From Bog-950 sp046329495 (lineage in GTDB: Bacteria > Bacteroidota > Bacteroidia > Chitinophagales > LD1): a stretch of DNA of 64,000 nucleotides. Positions 33,071 through 42,293 of this stretch are shown here, one piece after another (the stretch's first letter is position 1; every line of letters starts with the position of its first letter). A model generated the notes under the pieces. It had not been told where the DNA came from, searched no databases, and was given only the letters and a program-made list of their open reading frames with translations. The DNA is taken from assembly GCA_046329495.1 (NCBI GenBank), contig JAXLUO010000013.1, positions 1 through 64,000 on the forward strand, given 5' to 3'. A program made the translations under genes and the position numbers.

Positions 33071-34918
33071 CTACCTCACCTTCACCACCTGCTTGCTGTA
33101 GCTTTTTCCACCTGCATTCACCGTTACAAAGTAAGTGCCGGGTGTAAGGTTGCTTACGTTGGCTTCGGCATTGTAGAGGCCATGCACGGTTTGGGTGGTG
33201 CGCTCGCTGTAAACTATGCGGCCGTTAAGGTCGGTAATTTGCAGTTGAACGGTAGCGGGTTGGTACAGGTAATACTGCACCTGTATCTTGTTATCGAACG
33301 GGTTAGGGTAGCAGCCTACAATAACCATGTTCTCCTGCTTAATGCCGGTAGCAGGGCTTTCGATAAACGGCGGTTGCGGAGGCATATTGGTGCGGGGCAC
33401 TATTGGTCCGCCGCAGGTGGTTAGGTGGTTGGCCGCATCCATATCGCACCACGAGGCTGCAACATTGGCGGTAAAGGTTTTACTGGTTATGGTGCTCATG
33501 TGTAACCAATCGCCCTGCACTTTCTGGTCGGTAACATCCAGTAACAGGTAGCCACGTTTGGAGAGTTCGCCATACTTAACGTTGGGGTTAAACAACTGTA
33601 TGGCCGATACCGGCACGGCAAAGGTAATAAAGCTGCCGCTGGTAATACTGGTGCACACATATTCCACCGCAATGGAACCTGCACCGGTACTTGAGTTGTA
33701 GCTGGAAGGGTCCAGCGGAAGATCGTTAGCCCAACTGGTATGTATATCGCCGGTTAACACTACTACGTTGTTGATGTTGTTAGAAGCGATGTAGTTAAAG
33801 ATCTTGGCGCGCTCGGCGGGGTAGCCATCCCATTGGTCCTGGTTAACGGCCTGGCCCAATACTTTCAACGGCGACATCATTACCTGGTTGCCGATAAGTT
33901 TCCATTTAGCGGTGGAAGCAGATAGTTGTTGTTTGAACCACTCCAACTGGGCAGCACCCATCATGGTTCGGTTGGTATCGGTAACGGCAGCGCCGGTAGT
34001 ACCTATTTGTTTATCGCGGCCTTCGTTGCGGGTATCTACCAGTATCAGGTCGGCAAGGCCGCCTAAAGGTATAACGCGGTGGATGGTATCCACACTGTTG
34101 TGCACGTTGCGGATAGGCATCCATTCAAAGTACGCTTTATGCGCATACGATTCGCGGTCCTTCCAGTAACCCTCCACACTATCGGTATGGTTCTGGGCAC
34201 CACCGCTCCAGCTATCGTTGGCTGTTTCGTGGTCGTCCCAAATGGTAATGAAGGGATACATTTGATGCACATAGCGCAAATCGGGATCCAGTTTGTATTG
34301 CGAGTGGCGCATACGGTAATCGGCCAGGGTTAAAATTTCGGTTGGCGGCTCGTGTAAACGTGCCGAATCTACACCGGGGGTAAAGTCATCCGTACCGTAT
34401 TCGTAATAGTAATCACCTAAGTGAATTACTGCATCCACATCGTTCTTTTTAGCAATGTCGCGGTAGGCGTTAAAGAAACCATCCTGGTAATTGCTGCAGG
34501 CCACTACGGCAAAGCGCAGGTTGTTTACGTGGCTATCGGGTGCTGTGCGTGTGCGGCCAATGCTGGACCATGCACCGTAAGCTTTAAAGCGGTAGTAATA
34601 CCAGGTGTTGGCCTGCAGGCCGGTGGCATCCACTTTTACACAATAGTCGGTGCTGCTATCGGCGGTTACGTTTCCTGAGTTTACCACATTGGTAAAGGCC
34701 GTATCGGTGGCAATTTGCCAGTCTACACTTACGGTTGCATCCTCGGTGGTTACACGGGTCCACAGGATAATGCGATCGGTAAGCGGGTCGCCCGATGCAA
34801 CGCCGTGGTAGAAGGGCGCTAACAGCGGATCCATATTAGAGCGTGAGGCTGAAAGATGCTCCTGCGCATAAGTAGTATATACTGAAAACAGTAAAAGAGC
34901 AAGTAAAGCTTTTTTCAT
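33071..34918 (-). CDS. PhoD-like alkaline phosphatase with T9SS type A sorting domain
   Basis: A 615-residue exported metallophosphoesterase. After a signal peptide (MKKALLALLLFSVYTTYA) comes the PhoD N-terminal Ig-like domain (FYHGVASGDPLTDRIILWTRV), then the metal-binding motifs VACSNYQDGFFNAY, HLGDYYYEYG, TIWDDHETAND and LTGDIHTSW. Ca2+/Fe3+ PhoD enzymes hydrolyse phosphodiesters and monoesters for phosphate supply. From about 525 the protein has a T9SS type A sorting domain (VGCYPNPFDNKIQVQYYL to SKQVVKVR), so it is probably surface-displayed. Phosphate control (a Pho box) is not seen upstream. It is divergent from the kinase gene at 35014. Confidence 0.9.
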   Translation of the reverse strand: MKKALLALLLFSVYTTYAQEHLSASRSNMDPLLAPFYHGVASGDPLTDRIILWTRVTTEDATVSVDWQIATDTAFTNVVNSGNVTADSSTDYCVKVDATGLQANTWYYYRFKAYGAWSSIGRTRTAPDSHVNNLRFAVVACSNYQDGFFNAYRDIAKKNDVDAVIHLGDYYYEYGTDDFTPGVDSARLHEPPTEILTLADYRMRHSQYKLDPDLRYVHQMYPFITIWDDHETANDSWSGGAQNHTDSVEGYWKDRESYAHKAYFEWMPIRNVHNSVDTIHRVIPLGGLADLILVDTRNEGRDKQIGTTGAAVTDTNRTMMGAAQLEWFKQQLSASTAKWKLIGNQVMMSPLKVLGQAVNQDQWDGYPAERAKIFNYIASNNINNVVVLTGDIHTSWANDLPLDPSSYNSSTGAGSIAVEYVCTSITSGSFITFAVPVSAIQLFNPNVKYGELSKRGYLLLDVTDQKVQGDWLHMSTITSKTFTANVAASWCDMDAANHLTTCGGPIVPRTNMPPQPPFIESPATGIKQENMVIVGCYPNPFDNKIQVQYYLYQPATVQLQITDLNGRIVYSERTTQTVHGLYNAEANVSNLTPGTYFVTVNAGGKSYSKQVVKVR

Positions 34919-35013
34919 ATGGAGGGGTGGTTAATTGCTTAAATGTAAAAGGAAACAGCATGATTTTGAAATCGGTTTATTTTAGGGCGCACATTTAATA
35001 CACAATTGAGGTT

Positions 35014-35856
35014 ATGATAATAATTGCCGAGAGCGGATCGACCAAAACCAACTGGCTTACTGAGGAGCAGCAATTGCTGGAAACTATGGGCTTTAACCCC
35101 ATGTTCCATAGCACTGAAACCATACTGGCCGAGCTGCAAAAACATACAGGTTTAAGCGCCCTGCGCGAGCGTGTAACGGCGGTGTTCTTTTACGGTGCCA
35201 GTTGCAGCAGTGCCGATAGAAACCTGGTGGTTGAAAAAGCGGTGCGCAGTTTCTTCCCCTCGGCCACGACCATAACCGTTGACCACGATTTAAAGGCTGC
35301 CGCTATTGCTACCTACACCGGTGTGCCGGGCATAGCCTGCATATTGGGTACAGGTTCTAACTCGTGCTTGTTTGATGGTAAGGAGATTTACGAAGAAGTG
35401 CCTGCGCTGGGTTACCTGTTAGGCGATGAAGGCAGCGGCGCTTACTTTGGTAAAAGGCTGTTAGCTGCTTTCTGCTACCATGAATTACCTGATGCTACCA
35501 TGAGTATGTTGAAGGAGCAATACGGTTTAGAGAAGGAGAAGATATTTGAAGCCGTTTATAAAAAGCCCAATGCCAATGTATACCTGGCCAGCTTTGCCAA
35601 GGTATTAGGCGATTCGCCGGATAGAGATTACATGAGCAAATTAGCAGCGGAGGGTTTCACCGAATTCTTTCAGCACCATGTATGTTGTTACAAAAACTAC
35701 CAGCAATACCCCGTTCACTTTGTGGGTTCTATTGCGCACTTTTTTAAAGCTGAACTGGAGCAGGTAGCTGCAAAGTTTGGATGCGAATTAGGGATAGTAG
35801 ACCGCAACCCCGTTTACAGGTTGTTGGGCCACCACGTTAAGCAGCAGGCTTCTTAG
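35014..35856 (+). CDS. BadF/BadG-type ATPase, N-acetylglucosamine kinase-like
   Basis: 280 residues with the ASKHA (actin-like) ATPase fold: phosphate-1 loop IIIAESGSTKTNW at the N-terminus, phosphate-2 region ACILGTGSNSCLFDG (about 109-123) and the adenosine segment GYLLGDEGSGAYFGKRLL, a family signature. The length and motifs fit the eukaryote-type GlcNAc kinase/BadF group, which phosphorylates amino sugars. In this genome a role in recycling peptidoglycan or chitin sugars is plausible. Its 3' end overlaps the converging permease gene by 20 nt. Confidence 0.8.
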   Translation: MIIIAESGSTKTNWLTEEQQLLETMGFNPMFHSTETILAELQKHTGLSALRERVTAVFFYGASCSSADRNLVVEKAVRSFFPSATTITVDHDLKAAAIATYTGVPGIACILGTGSNSCLFDGKEIYEEVPALGYLLGDEGSGAYFGKRLLAAFCYHELPDATMSMLKEQYGLEKEKIFEAVYKKPNANVYLASFAKVLGDSPDRDYMSKLAAEGFTEFFQHHVCCYKNYQQYPVHFVGSIAHFFKAELEQVAAKFGCELGIVDRNPVYRLLGHHVKQQAS

Positions 35857-37732
35857 CAGGTTTGCCCGTAATGTTCCAGATAACTACCAGTATTACCAGG
35901 GTAATTAACTGACCCACGCAGGTTTCAAGCGTTGGGAAAATGCCAAGCAGTTCCACACGAAACATAGGCACACCGTGGATGCTTAGGCGGCCAACTTCCT
36001 GCAGGGAGTGAATGCCTTTGCCGGTTAATACAATGGCCAGTAAGCCCATTACCAGCGAAGAGATTTTGAACAGTTGTGGTATAGGCAGTTTGGCAGAGAA
36101 GCGCAGTACGATAAAGGCCAGTGCAAATACGCAGAGGAAGGCGATAGCTACACCAAACAAAATGGCATGTGTTTGCTTGCCGCCCGATTCGATGTTTAAA
36201 GAGGAAAGGAATACCACCGATTCAAACACCTCGCGGAATACTACAAAGAAGGAGAGGGTGAACAAACCCATCAGGCTGCCGCTGTTAACGGCATTGCTTA
36301 CCAGGTTACTTACATAATCCTTCCACTTACCCACCTCGCTTTTACTGTGCATCCAAAAGCCGATGTAGAGCAACATGGCCACGGCTACAAACGAAATGAT
36401 TGCTTCCACCAATTCCATTTCGCCAAAGCCATCGGGCATCAGGTAGGTGCTAATAACCCATAGGGCTACACCGGCTATAATAGCTACTATCCACCCGGCA
36501 TGTACCCAACGTGCGGCAAGCTGCATGTTAGCGGCTTTAAGTACCGATAGGATAACCATGATAACCAGGAATGCCTCCAAGCCTTCGCGTAGCAGAATGC
36601 TAACGCTCATAAACAAAGCCAGCCAAAAGGAGTATTCCTTCTTTTCAAGCACCTGGCTAACCTCGCTAAGGGTTTGCTTGGCGGCGGCAATGCTATCGGC
36701 TAAATCGGCCATGGGGCGGTTTTCGCTGATCATTTTGCGGATGTGCTGCATCTGCTTTTCCAGCTTATCGCTTAGCTCCGGCTCCGTAGCTTTTAACTGC
36801 AGTTCGATAGGTTCAATACCCTGCAGGTAAGCCAGCGAGGCAAACTGTAAGGCTTCTTCGCTGCGGGCATTGTTGTAACTGGCATTTGCTTTATCCAGGT
36901 AATCGAGTGCCATCTTCAGGAAGCGGTCGTTACTTTGGTGCGGATGGTTTAAGCGGATAGCTGCTAACTGCTCCTTGTTCAGCTTAAACTCCTGCTGCAA
37001 TTCATGGTCGCTTTCGGTAGCAATCTTTTCCAGCGGCACTTGTTTCAGGGCTTCTTTATCTACTGACTCAGCCTTGTCGTAACGCAGGGAGAGCACATAG
37101 AAAGCCAGGTTCCAAACTTCTTCATCTTCCAGCCCCACATGCGCGCGCATGCCGGTGCCTTCTACCCCTAAGCGGATGGTATTAAAGGCGTGCGAAGGGC
37201 TGATATAATCGAGGCGGTTATTATCGTGAAAGTTGCGGGGTTTAGGATCCAGGCCTTTGCCTTCGGGTCCATCGCCAAAACCATTATCGCCGTGGCATTT
37301 GGCACAATTGATAACGTATAGCTTGCGGCCGGCTTCAATATCCGGGTAATGCGAAGGGTAGGTGCGCAGGCCGGTAATGGCTACAATCTTCATTTTAGCC
37401 TCTGCCGCCTTTTTGCTTACCTCGGCAGGCGAGCCTTTATGCTCTACCAACGAATCGATATCGGCAATAAGCTTACCTATGGCAACAGAATCGGAATCGC
37501 TCCATTCGCTTGAAAACTCGTGGAAGTATTTAACGGCGCTTTCGCAGAACTCGCCCATTTCCTCGTACTCATCCTCGCTGATAACCTTACCATCCTTTAC
37601 AGCATTTTTATAATCCTGCCCTAAGTAATTGAGGGTGTGCACCAAAATGCGGTTAGCCTCGCCTTTATCGGCATAAGCAGCAAAGGCCAGCGTAAAAAAC
37701 AGAAGAAGGAATCCGGTTTTCTTAAGCACCAT
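35837..37732 (-). CDS. Cytochrome c-FTR1 iron permease fusion
   Basis: 631 residues. A signal peptide, a coiled/helical segment (20-130), a cytochrome c with heme motif CAKCH (143-147) and GEGTGMRAHVG-type methionine region (about 192-200), a second helical segment (240-365) and a C-terminal FTR1 permease with seven membrane helices. FTR1 motifs are REGLE at 382-386 and REVFE at 500-504; the second differs from REGxE by Val for Gly and Phe for x. FTR1 normally pairs with a ferroxidase; here the attached cytochrome could accept the electrons of Fe2+ oxidation before Fe3+ moves in. The 21-bp palindrome at 37746-37766 suggests metal-dependent repression. Confidence 0.88.
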   Translation of the reverse strand: MVLKKTGFLLLFFTLAFAAYADKGEANRILVHTLNYLGQDYKNAVKDGKVISEDEYEEMGEFCESAVKYFHEFSSEWSDSDSVAIGKLIADIDSLVEHKGSPAEVSKKAAEAKMKIVAITGLRTYPSHYPDIEAGRKLYVINCAKCHGDNGFGDGPEGKGLDPKPRNFHDNNRLDYISPSHAFNTIRLGVEGTGMRAHVGLEDEEVWNLAFYVLSLRYDKAESVDKEALKQVPLEKIATESDHELQQEFKLNKEQLAAIRLNHPHQSNDRFLKMALDYLDKANASYNNARSEEALQFASLAYLQGIEPIELQLKATEPELSDKLEKQMQHIRKMISENRPMADLADSIAAAKQTLSEVSQVLEKKEYSFWLALFMSVSILLREGLEAFLVIMVILSVLKAANMQLAARWVHAGWIVAIIAGVALWVISTYLMPDGFGEMELVEAIISFVAVAMLLYIGFWMHSKSEVGKWKDYVSNLVSNAVNSGSLMGLFTLSFFVVFREVFESVVFLSSLNIESGGKQTHAILFGVAIAFLCVFALAFIVLRFSAKLPIPQLFKISSLVMGLLAIVLTGKGIHSLQEVGRLSIHGVPMFRVELLGIFPTLETCVGQLITLVILVVIWNITGKPAKKPAA

Positions 37733-37745
37733 TCGTTGGTTTTGT

Positions 37746-37766
37746 TGTTTAGACTAAATCTAAACA
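37746..37766 (-). promoter_or_regulatory. Palindromic operator candidate upstream of the iron permease gene (DtxR/IdeR-like)
   Basis: TGTTTAGA (37746-37753) and TCTAAACA (37759-37766) form a perfect 8-bp inverted repeat with a 5-nt centre (CTAAA), 14-34 nt before the ATG at 37732. TTTAG...CTAAA arms are like sites of iron-responsive DtxR/IdeR-family repressors in Bacteroidota. Position and gene function agree with iron control. Confidence 0.6.
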
Positions 37767-37810
37767 GTCGCGAATGTAACAGGTTCGCGCATTTTTTAGA
37801 ATGATTTTAA

Positions 37811-38929
37811 TTAGTTGCTTGTCGCAAACTTCATAAATGTGCTGTCGTAAAGGGGGGCGAGGGTGCTCCAGTCGTATTTTTGCACGTATTGGCGGGTATC
37901 CATCACGCGCAGGTATTTCACATCCCAAATGCGGCGTTGCAGCTTATTAACAAAATCCTCCTCCTCGTAAAAGAAGGTATTGTGCCAGGCAGCCGGAATA
38001 TGTTCGGGGTAGGCCAGGCGCTTAGGAAGAAATGGTACACAGTTGCAATACATGGCTTCTATAACACTTGCGCCAAAAAAGTCCTGCCGCGAGGTTACGG
38101 GCAGAATATCGGCTGTGTATAGCCATTTTATATAGTCGGCCTTACTTTCGGCATAACCCCAGTGCAGGATCTTATCGGCCAGTTTTTCCTTAGCGGTGTC
38201 AAATATGGGGGGACGGTTCTCGTAGCTTTCGCCCAGCACCACCAGGTTGAAGGCAATGCCGCGATCGGCTATCTCAAAAAGGGCTTTAAAGAAGGCTTCG
38301 GGGTTTTTGTCGTATTCCCAACGGTGGTTCCATAATACCACGGCACGCAGGGGCTTTTCGATGGTGGCGGGTTTAAGGGCTTCCAGTTCCTGCAGGTTCA
38401 TGCCCAGGTGCAATACACTGCTGCGCTGCTGAAGGGCGGCAATGGTTTCGTTGTTAGTATAGTCGGGGAAGGCCTTTAAGAAGGAGGGAAGCACACCGAA
38501 GAAAGAATCGAGGTGGTATTGCGAGTTAAAGCAGATATGGTTTGCGGCAAGCGCCGAGGTATAATTAATAAAGGCATAGTGGTTATCGCGCTTTAGCTGT
38601 ACATCGCGGTCATTGGGGCTCCAGGGATAGGTTAGTTGGTTCTCGTGGAAATACAGCACGGTGGGTATACCGGCCGACCAGGAACGCGTAAGGCTAAGGA
38701 ATACGCTGAGGTCCAGCATATCGGTTGCCAGAATTAGATCGGGTTTTTGTTGTGCGTATTGTTGGTTTGCCTGTTGGGCCAGGGTGACGGCGCCTCCGTG
38801 CATGCGCCATTTCCAGTGGTAGCCGGGTAAGGATAATATATCAACCCTATGTGTGCTGAACCTTTTGTATTCATCTGCCCAGTTTTTGTGCGAGCCGGTA
38901 TAGAAAGGTTCAAGCAGCAGTATGTGCAT
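37811..38929 (-). CDS. DUF3524 glycosyltransferase, tRNA-queuosine mannosyltransferase (QTMAN/GTDC1)-like
   Basis: 372 residues. The N-terminal LEPFYTGSHKNWADEYKR and GYHWKWRMHGGA are the characteristic opening of DUF3524, followed by ATDMLDLSVFLSL, and a C-terminal GT-B domain (LWNHRWEYDKNPEAFFKAL, GYAESKADYIKWLYTADILPVTS, FFGASVIEAMYCN). The EA at the end of that last block fits the nucleotide-sugar site of GT4-like enzymes. The human homologue GTDC1 is the mannosyltransferase acting on queuosine in tRNA-Asp; bacterial members are less studied. It starts 9 nt after the stop of pyrC on the same strand, so both are probably transcribed together. Cytosolic. Confidence 0.8.
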   Translation of the reverse strand: MHILLLEPFYTGSHKNWADEYKRFSTHRVDILSLPGYHWKWRMHGGAVTLAQQANQQYAQQKPDLILATDMLDLSVFLSLTRSWSAGIPTVLYFHENQLTYPWSPNDRDVQLKRDNHYAFINYTSALAANHICFNSQYHLDSFFGVLPSFLKAFPDYTNNETIAALQQRSSVLHLGMNLQELEALKPATIEKPLRAVVLWNHRWEYDKNPEAFFKALFEIADRGIAFNLVVLGESYENRPPIFDTAKEKLADKILHWGYAESKADYIKWLYTADILPVTSRQDFFGASVIEAMYCNCVPFLPKRLAYPEHIPAAWHNTFFYEEEDFVNKLQRRIWDVKYLRVMDTRQYVQKYDWSTLAPLYDSTFMKFATSN

Positions 38930-38938
38930 GGTTATAGG

Positions 38939-40279
38939 TTAACGGTTAAAGGCTAAGCGTTCACCTTTAATGCTTTCATCAAATGTGCCATTATCATATG
39001 CCAGGTGACCGCTAACAAATGTTTTTTGCACCTGTCCGGTAAATTCGTGGCCGGTGAAAGGGCTCCAACCGCATTTATAAAGTATGTTGGCCTGGCCAAC
39101 GGTCCATTTTTTGGTGGGGTCCACCAACACCATATCGGCAAAGTAACCTTCGCGCAGGTAACCGCGTTCTGCTACCTGAAAACAAACCGCAGGTTTGTGG
39201 CACATCTTGTCTACAATCTTTTCGATGGAGATTTTGCCCTGGTGGTAAAACTCCAGCATAACATTCAAGCTGTGCTGTATTAATGGAAGTCCGGATGGCG
39301 CTTTTGCATACACGTTATCCTTTTCATCCATGGTATGCGGAGCGTGGTCGGTAGCTATCACGTCAATGGTATCGTTTAGCATCGCTTCGAATAAGGCGGC
39401 TTTATGGTGAGCTTCCTTTATGGCAGGGTTACACTTTATTTTACTGCCTAAGCGCGCATAATCGCTTTTATCGAACCAGAGGTGGTGTACGCACACCTCG
39501 CTGGTAATACGCTTTTCTTCCAACGGTATTTTGTTGGTGAAGAGCGAGATTTCATCGGCCGTAGAAATGTGCAGGATATGCAGGCGCGAGTTGAATTTTT
39601 TAGCAAGGTCTACCGCAAGGCGGCTGCTGTTGAGGCAAACCTGCTCGTTGCGTATTTCGGCATGGCATTCAAAAGGAATGTTTTCACCGTATTTTTCGTG
39701 GTAGAGTTTGGTGCGCTCCTTTACCAGTTTATCGTCTTCGCAGTGCGTGGCAATTAATAGGTCGGCCCGCTCGCGGAAGATGTCTTCTAATATATTAGGC
39801 TCATCAACCAGCATATCGCCGGTGCTGCTGCCCATAAATACTTTAATACCGCAGATCTTTTTGCCATCTACTTTAAGCAACTCCATCAGGTTGGAGTGAT
39901 TAGTGCCCATATAGAAAGAGTAATTAGCCAGGGAGTTGCGGGAGGCGATGGCGTATTTCTCCTCCAGTAGTTCGATGGTAACGCTGGGCGGGTTTACGTT
40001 GGGCATTTCCATAAAGGACGTAACGCCACCGGCTACACCCGCGCGGGCTTCGGTATGGATGTTGGCCTTGTGTGTTAGGCCGGGTTCGCGAAAATGCACC
40101 TGGTCATCTATAATACCGGGCATAAGCCAAAGGCCTGTGCCTTCTATTTCCTGCACTTTGAATTTTACATCGAAGTTGCCATCTATCCTTTCAATACGCT
40201 TGCCGCGCACCAGCAGGTCGGCTGTAACAGTTTTGCCTTCGTTTACTACCTGTGCCTGCTTAATTAAGTAATCTGCCAT
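38939..40279 (-). CDS. pyrC: Dihydroorotase
   Basis: A 446-residue amidohydrolase that closes N-carbamoyl-aspartate to dihydroorotate in pyrimidine synthesis. Motifs: PGIIDDQVHFREPG (55-68), GIKVFMGSSTGDM, LLIATHCEDD, LHILHIST and VIATDHAPHT (metal and catalytic Asp). The first metal loop reads D58-D-Q60-V-H62 instead of the usual DxHxH, so one zinc-ligand His is replaced by Gln. Length and the REPG and DHAPH phrases fit class I dihydroorotase; allantoinase or hydantoinase is less likely. The ATG at 40279 is preferred to the GTG one codon upstream. It is the first gene of an operon with the DUF3524 glycosyltransferase. Confidence 0.87.
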   Translation of the reverse strand: MADYLIKQAQVVNEGKTVTADLLVRGKRIERIDGNFDVKFKVQEIEGTGLWLMPGIIDDQVHFREPGLTHKANIHTEARAGVAGGVTSFMEMPNVNPPSVTIELLEEKYAIASRNSLANYSFYMGTNHSNLMELLKVDGKKICGIKVFMGSSTGDMLVDEPNILEDIFRERADLLIATHCEDDKLVKERTKLYHEKYGENIPFECHAEIRNEQVCLNSSRLAVDLAKKFNSRLHILHISTADEISLFTNKIPLEEKRITSEVCVHHLWFDKSDYARLGSKIKCNPAIKEAHHKAALFEAMLNDTIDVIATDHAPHTMDEKDNVYAKAPSGLPLIQHSLNVMLEFYHQGKISIEKIVDKMCHKPAVCFQVAERGYLREGYFADMVLVDPTKKWTVGQANILYKCGWSPFTGHEFTGQVQKTFVSGHLAYDNGTFDESIKGERLAFNR

Positions 40280-40293
40280 CACGTTCGTTTGTA

Positions 40294-40301
40294 CAAAAAT
40301 A
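40294..40301 (-). promoter_or_regulatory. -7 promoter element TATTTTTG for pyrC
   Basis: The minus strand reads TATTTTTG, an exact TAnnTTTG box, 14 nt before the pyrC ATG at 40279. No TTG at the matching -33 position. Confidence 0.45.
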
Positions 40302-40481
40302 AGGCTATTACAGCTAACGAAAGGGCTTGAAATGGGGAATCCTTTCCACCTGAAATCCCCAATTTATACCTTCTACTTATAAAAGTTTTTGCAATACAAA
40401 TCGCGGCTTGTGATACACTAATCAAACTTGATTGACTTTAGGTGCGCGTGCCCATACATTATCACTGCTAAACGAAACGAA

Positions 40482-42293
40482 ATGAAAAAAACATTATTCA
40501 TCCTTATCGCACTTCTCCCTGTTTTAGCCTTCGGGCAGTTTGAATTCAATAACGTAGGCGCCGCTATCTACAACCAGAAAGGCAGCTTATTGTTTATTGA
40601 TGGTTCATTTACCAACAACAACGGCAGCACTAACGGCGCTGTTAGTAACGATGGTATTATTGAACTGAAAGGTGACTTTGAAAACAAAACAGGCGCTGCC
40701 TTTACAGCAGCAAACGATTCGACCTCGAAAGAGCGCGCTGTAAAATTTATTGGTAGCGGCACCCAGTTTATTAAGGGTGACCTGAACACCCCCGGCACTG
40801 CCAGCCTGTATAATGTGGTGGTAGATAAAGCCGGTGCTACTGACAAGGTAGAAATGGCTGCCAGTGTAACCGTTGAAGGTTCGCTGCTGTTTGGTACTGC
40901 CACCAGCAGCACGTACGAGCCGGTATACGGTGGTATTGCCAATAACCAAAAGGGTTTGGTTAAAACCTACAATGGTGCAGGTGAATATGTTTTAAGCATT
41001 ACCAACGGTAATACCGATGCCATAAGTGGCTATGCCGACCTGGATATGGATAAGAACCCTAACACGGGCTTTATACTTACCAGCGGTATACGCGAGAGCG
41101 CTAATGGCGGTTTAAGCCGTAAAGTTTCGTCTATTGCTTCGTATGTATATCCCATAGGTACCGAAGAGAACGGTTACAACGCCACCCGGATGAACTTTGT
41201 AAGCATACCTGCTTTAGGTGCACAAGTAATGGGTAAGTTTAACGATGGTACCCGCAACAGCAACGGCAACGTAGGTAAAATGTTCGATCAGTGTGTTAAC
41301 TGCCCTGTGCAAGGTTCACCTAAGCAAGGCTACAACCATTACTTTGCTGAAAATGCCTGCAATGCAAACGCTGAGCAGTGGTTAATTCTGCAGGACGACA
41401 TTACCAACCACGGTTACTGGAGCTTTGATGCTACCGAAGCTGACAATCAATTCAGCTACAGCATCGAAACTTTTGCCAACAGCTATAACATTAACGGTAG
41501 CCAGGGCGATATATGGAGAACTTTAAAGTATGAAGCTGCTTACAGCTACGATCCAACCGGTGTAAGCGAAAACTGGAGCCGTTACGTTGACAGCGTTTCT
41601 CAAGCTACTGATCTGTTAGAATTTTCGAAAAATGCGGGTACTTGTTACACAGGTGCCGGTGTTCCGGGCGGTATTTACACAGGCTTTGGCCACTATGCTA
41701 TGAAGAAAGCAAGCACAGGTGGTGCACTGCCGGTAGAACTGATTTATGTGAATGCTGAACCTAAAACTTCATCAATTGCTGTTACCTGGGCAACTGCTAT
41801 CGAGATCAACAACAAAGGTTTTGAAGTACAACGCAGCACTGATGGCGTAAACTTTACCACTATCGGTTGGGTTGACGGCGGCAATAACTCTACAATGACT
41901 TTGGCTTATGAATACGACGATATGAACGTACAGCAAAATATTACTTACTACTATCGTTTAAATCAAATTGATAACGACGGTGCAAGCACATTCTCTTACG
42001 TTGTATCTGCGCAAATTGGTGGCACTACCGAATTTACTGTTAGCCAGCCTATGCCTAATCCTGCTGTAGACGTTACCCGTATGGTTGTATCTACTTCGGC
42101 TGCACAAACAGTAGAAGTGCGCGTGGTGGATGTTACCGGTCGTATAGTGGTTGAGAACAAGAACGTTTCTCTATCTGCCGGCAGCAACACAATTTCTTTA
42201 GATGTTCAGAATATAGCAAGCGGTGATTACTTAGCTGTTGTTTATGCTAATGGTAAGCCGTTTGCCAATCACTTAATCGTTACCAAAAACTAA
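40482..42293 (+). CDS. T9SS type A surface protein of unknown function
   Basis: 603 residues from ATG 40482: signal peptide MKKTLFILIALLPVLAFGQ, a beta-rich N-terminal region of short repeats (SNDGIIELKGDFENKTGAAF, IKGDLNTPGTASLYNVVVDK) of the kind that forms parallel beta solenoids, a middle part with the two cysteines DQCVNCP, a fibronectin III-like module (about 450-525, KTSSIAVTWATAIEINNKGFEVQ), and a type A sorting domain (VSQPMPNPAVDVTRMVVST, VRVVDVTGRIVVENK). It is secreted and surface-attached. No enzymatic motif is visible. A terminator at 42332 isolates it from murG. Confidence 0.85.
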   Translation: MKKTLFILIALLPVLAFGQFEFNNVGAAIYNQKGSLLFIDGSFTNNNGSTNGAVSNDGIIELKGDFENKTGAAFTAANDSTSKERAVKFIGSGTQFIKGDLNTPGTASLYNVVVDKAGATDKVEMAASVTVEGSLLFGTATSSTYEPVYGGIANNQKGLVKTYNGAGEYVLSITNGNTDAISGYADLDMDKNPNTGFILTSGIRESANGGLSRKVSSIASYVYPIGTEENGYNATRMNFVSIPALGAQVMGKFNDGTRNSNGNVGKMFDQCVNCPVQGSPKQGYNHYFAENACNANAEQWLILQDDITNHGYWSFDATEADNQFSYSIETFANSYNINGSQGDIWRTLKYEAAYSYDPTGVSENWSRYVDSVSQATDLLEFSKNAGTCYTGAGVPGGIYTGFGHYAMKKASTGGALPVELIYVNAEPKTSSIAVTWATAIEINNKGFEVQRSTDGVNFTTIGWVDGGNNSTMTLAYEYDDMNVQQNITYYYRLNQIDNDGASTFSYVVSAQIGGTTEFTVSQPMPNPAVDVTRMVVSTSAAQTVEVRVVDVTGRIVVENKNVSLSAGSNTISLDVQNIASGDYLAVVYANGKPFANHLIVTKN

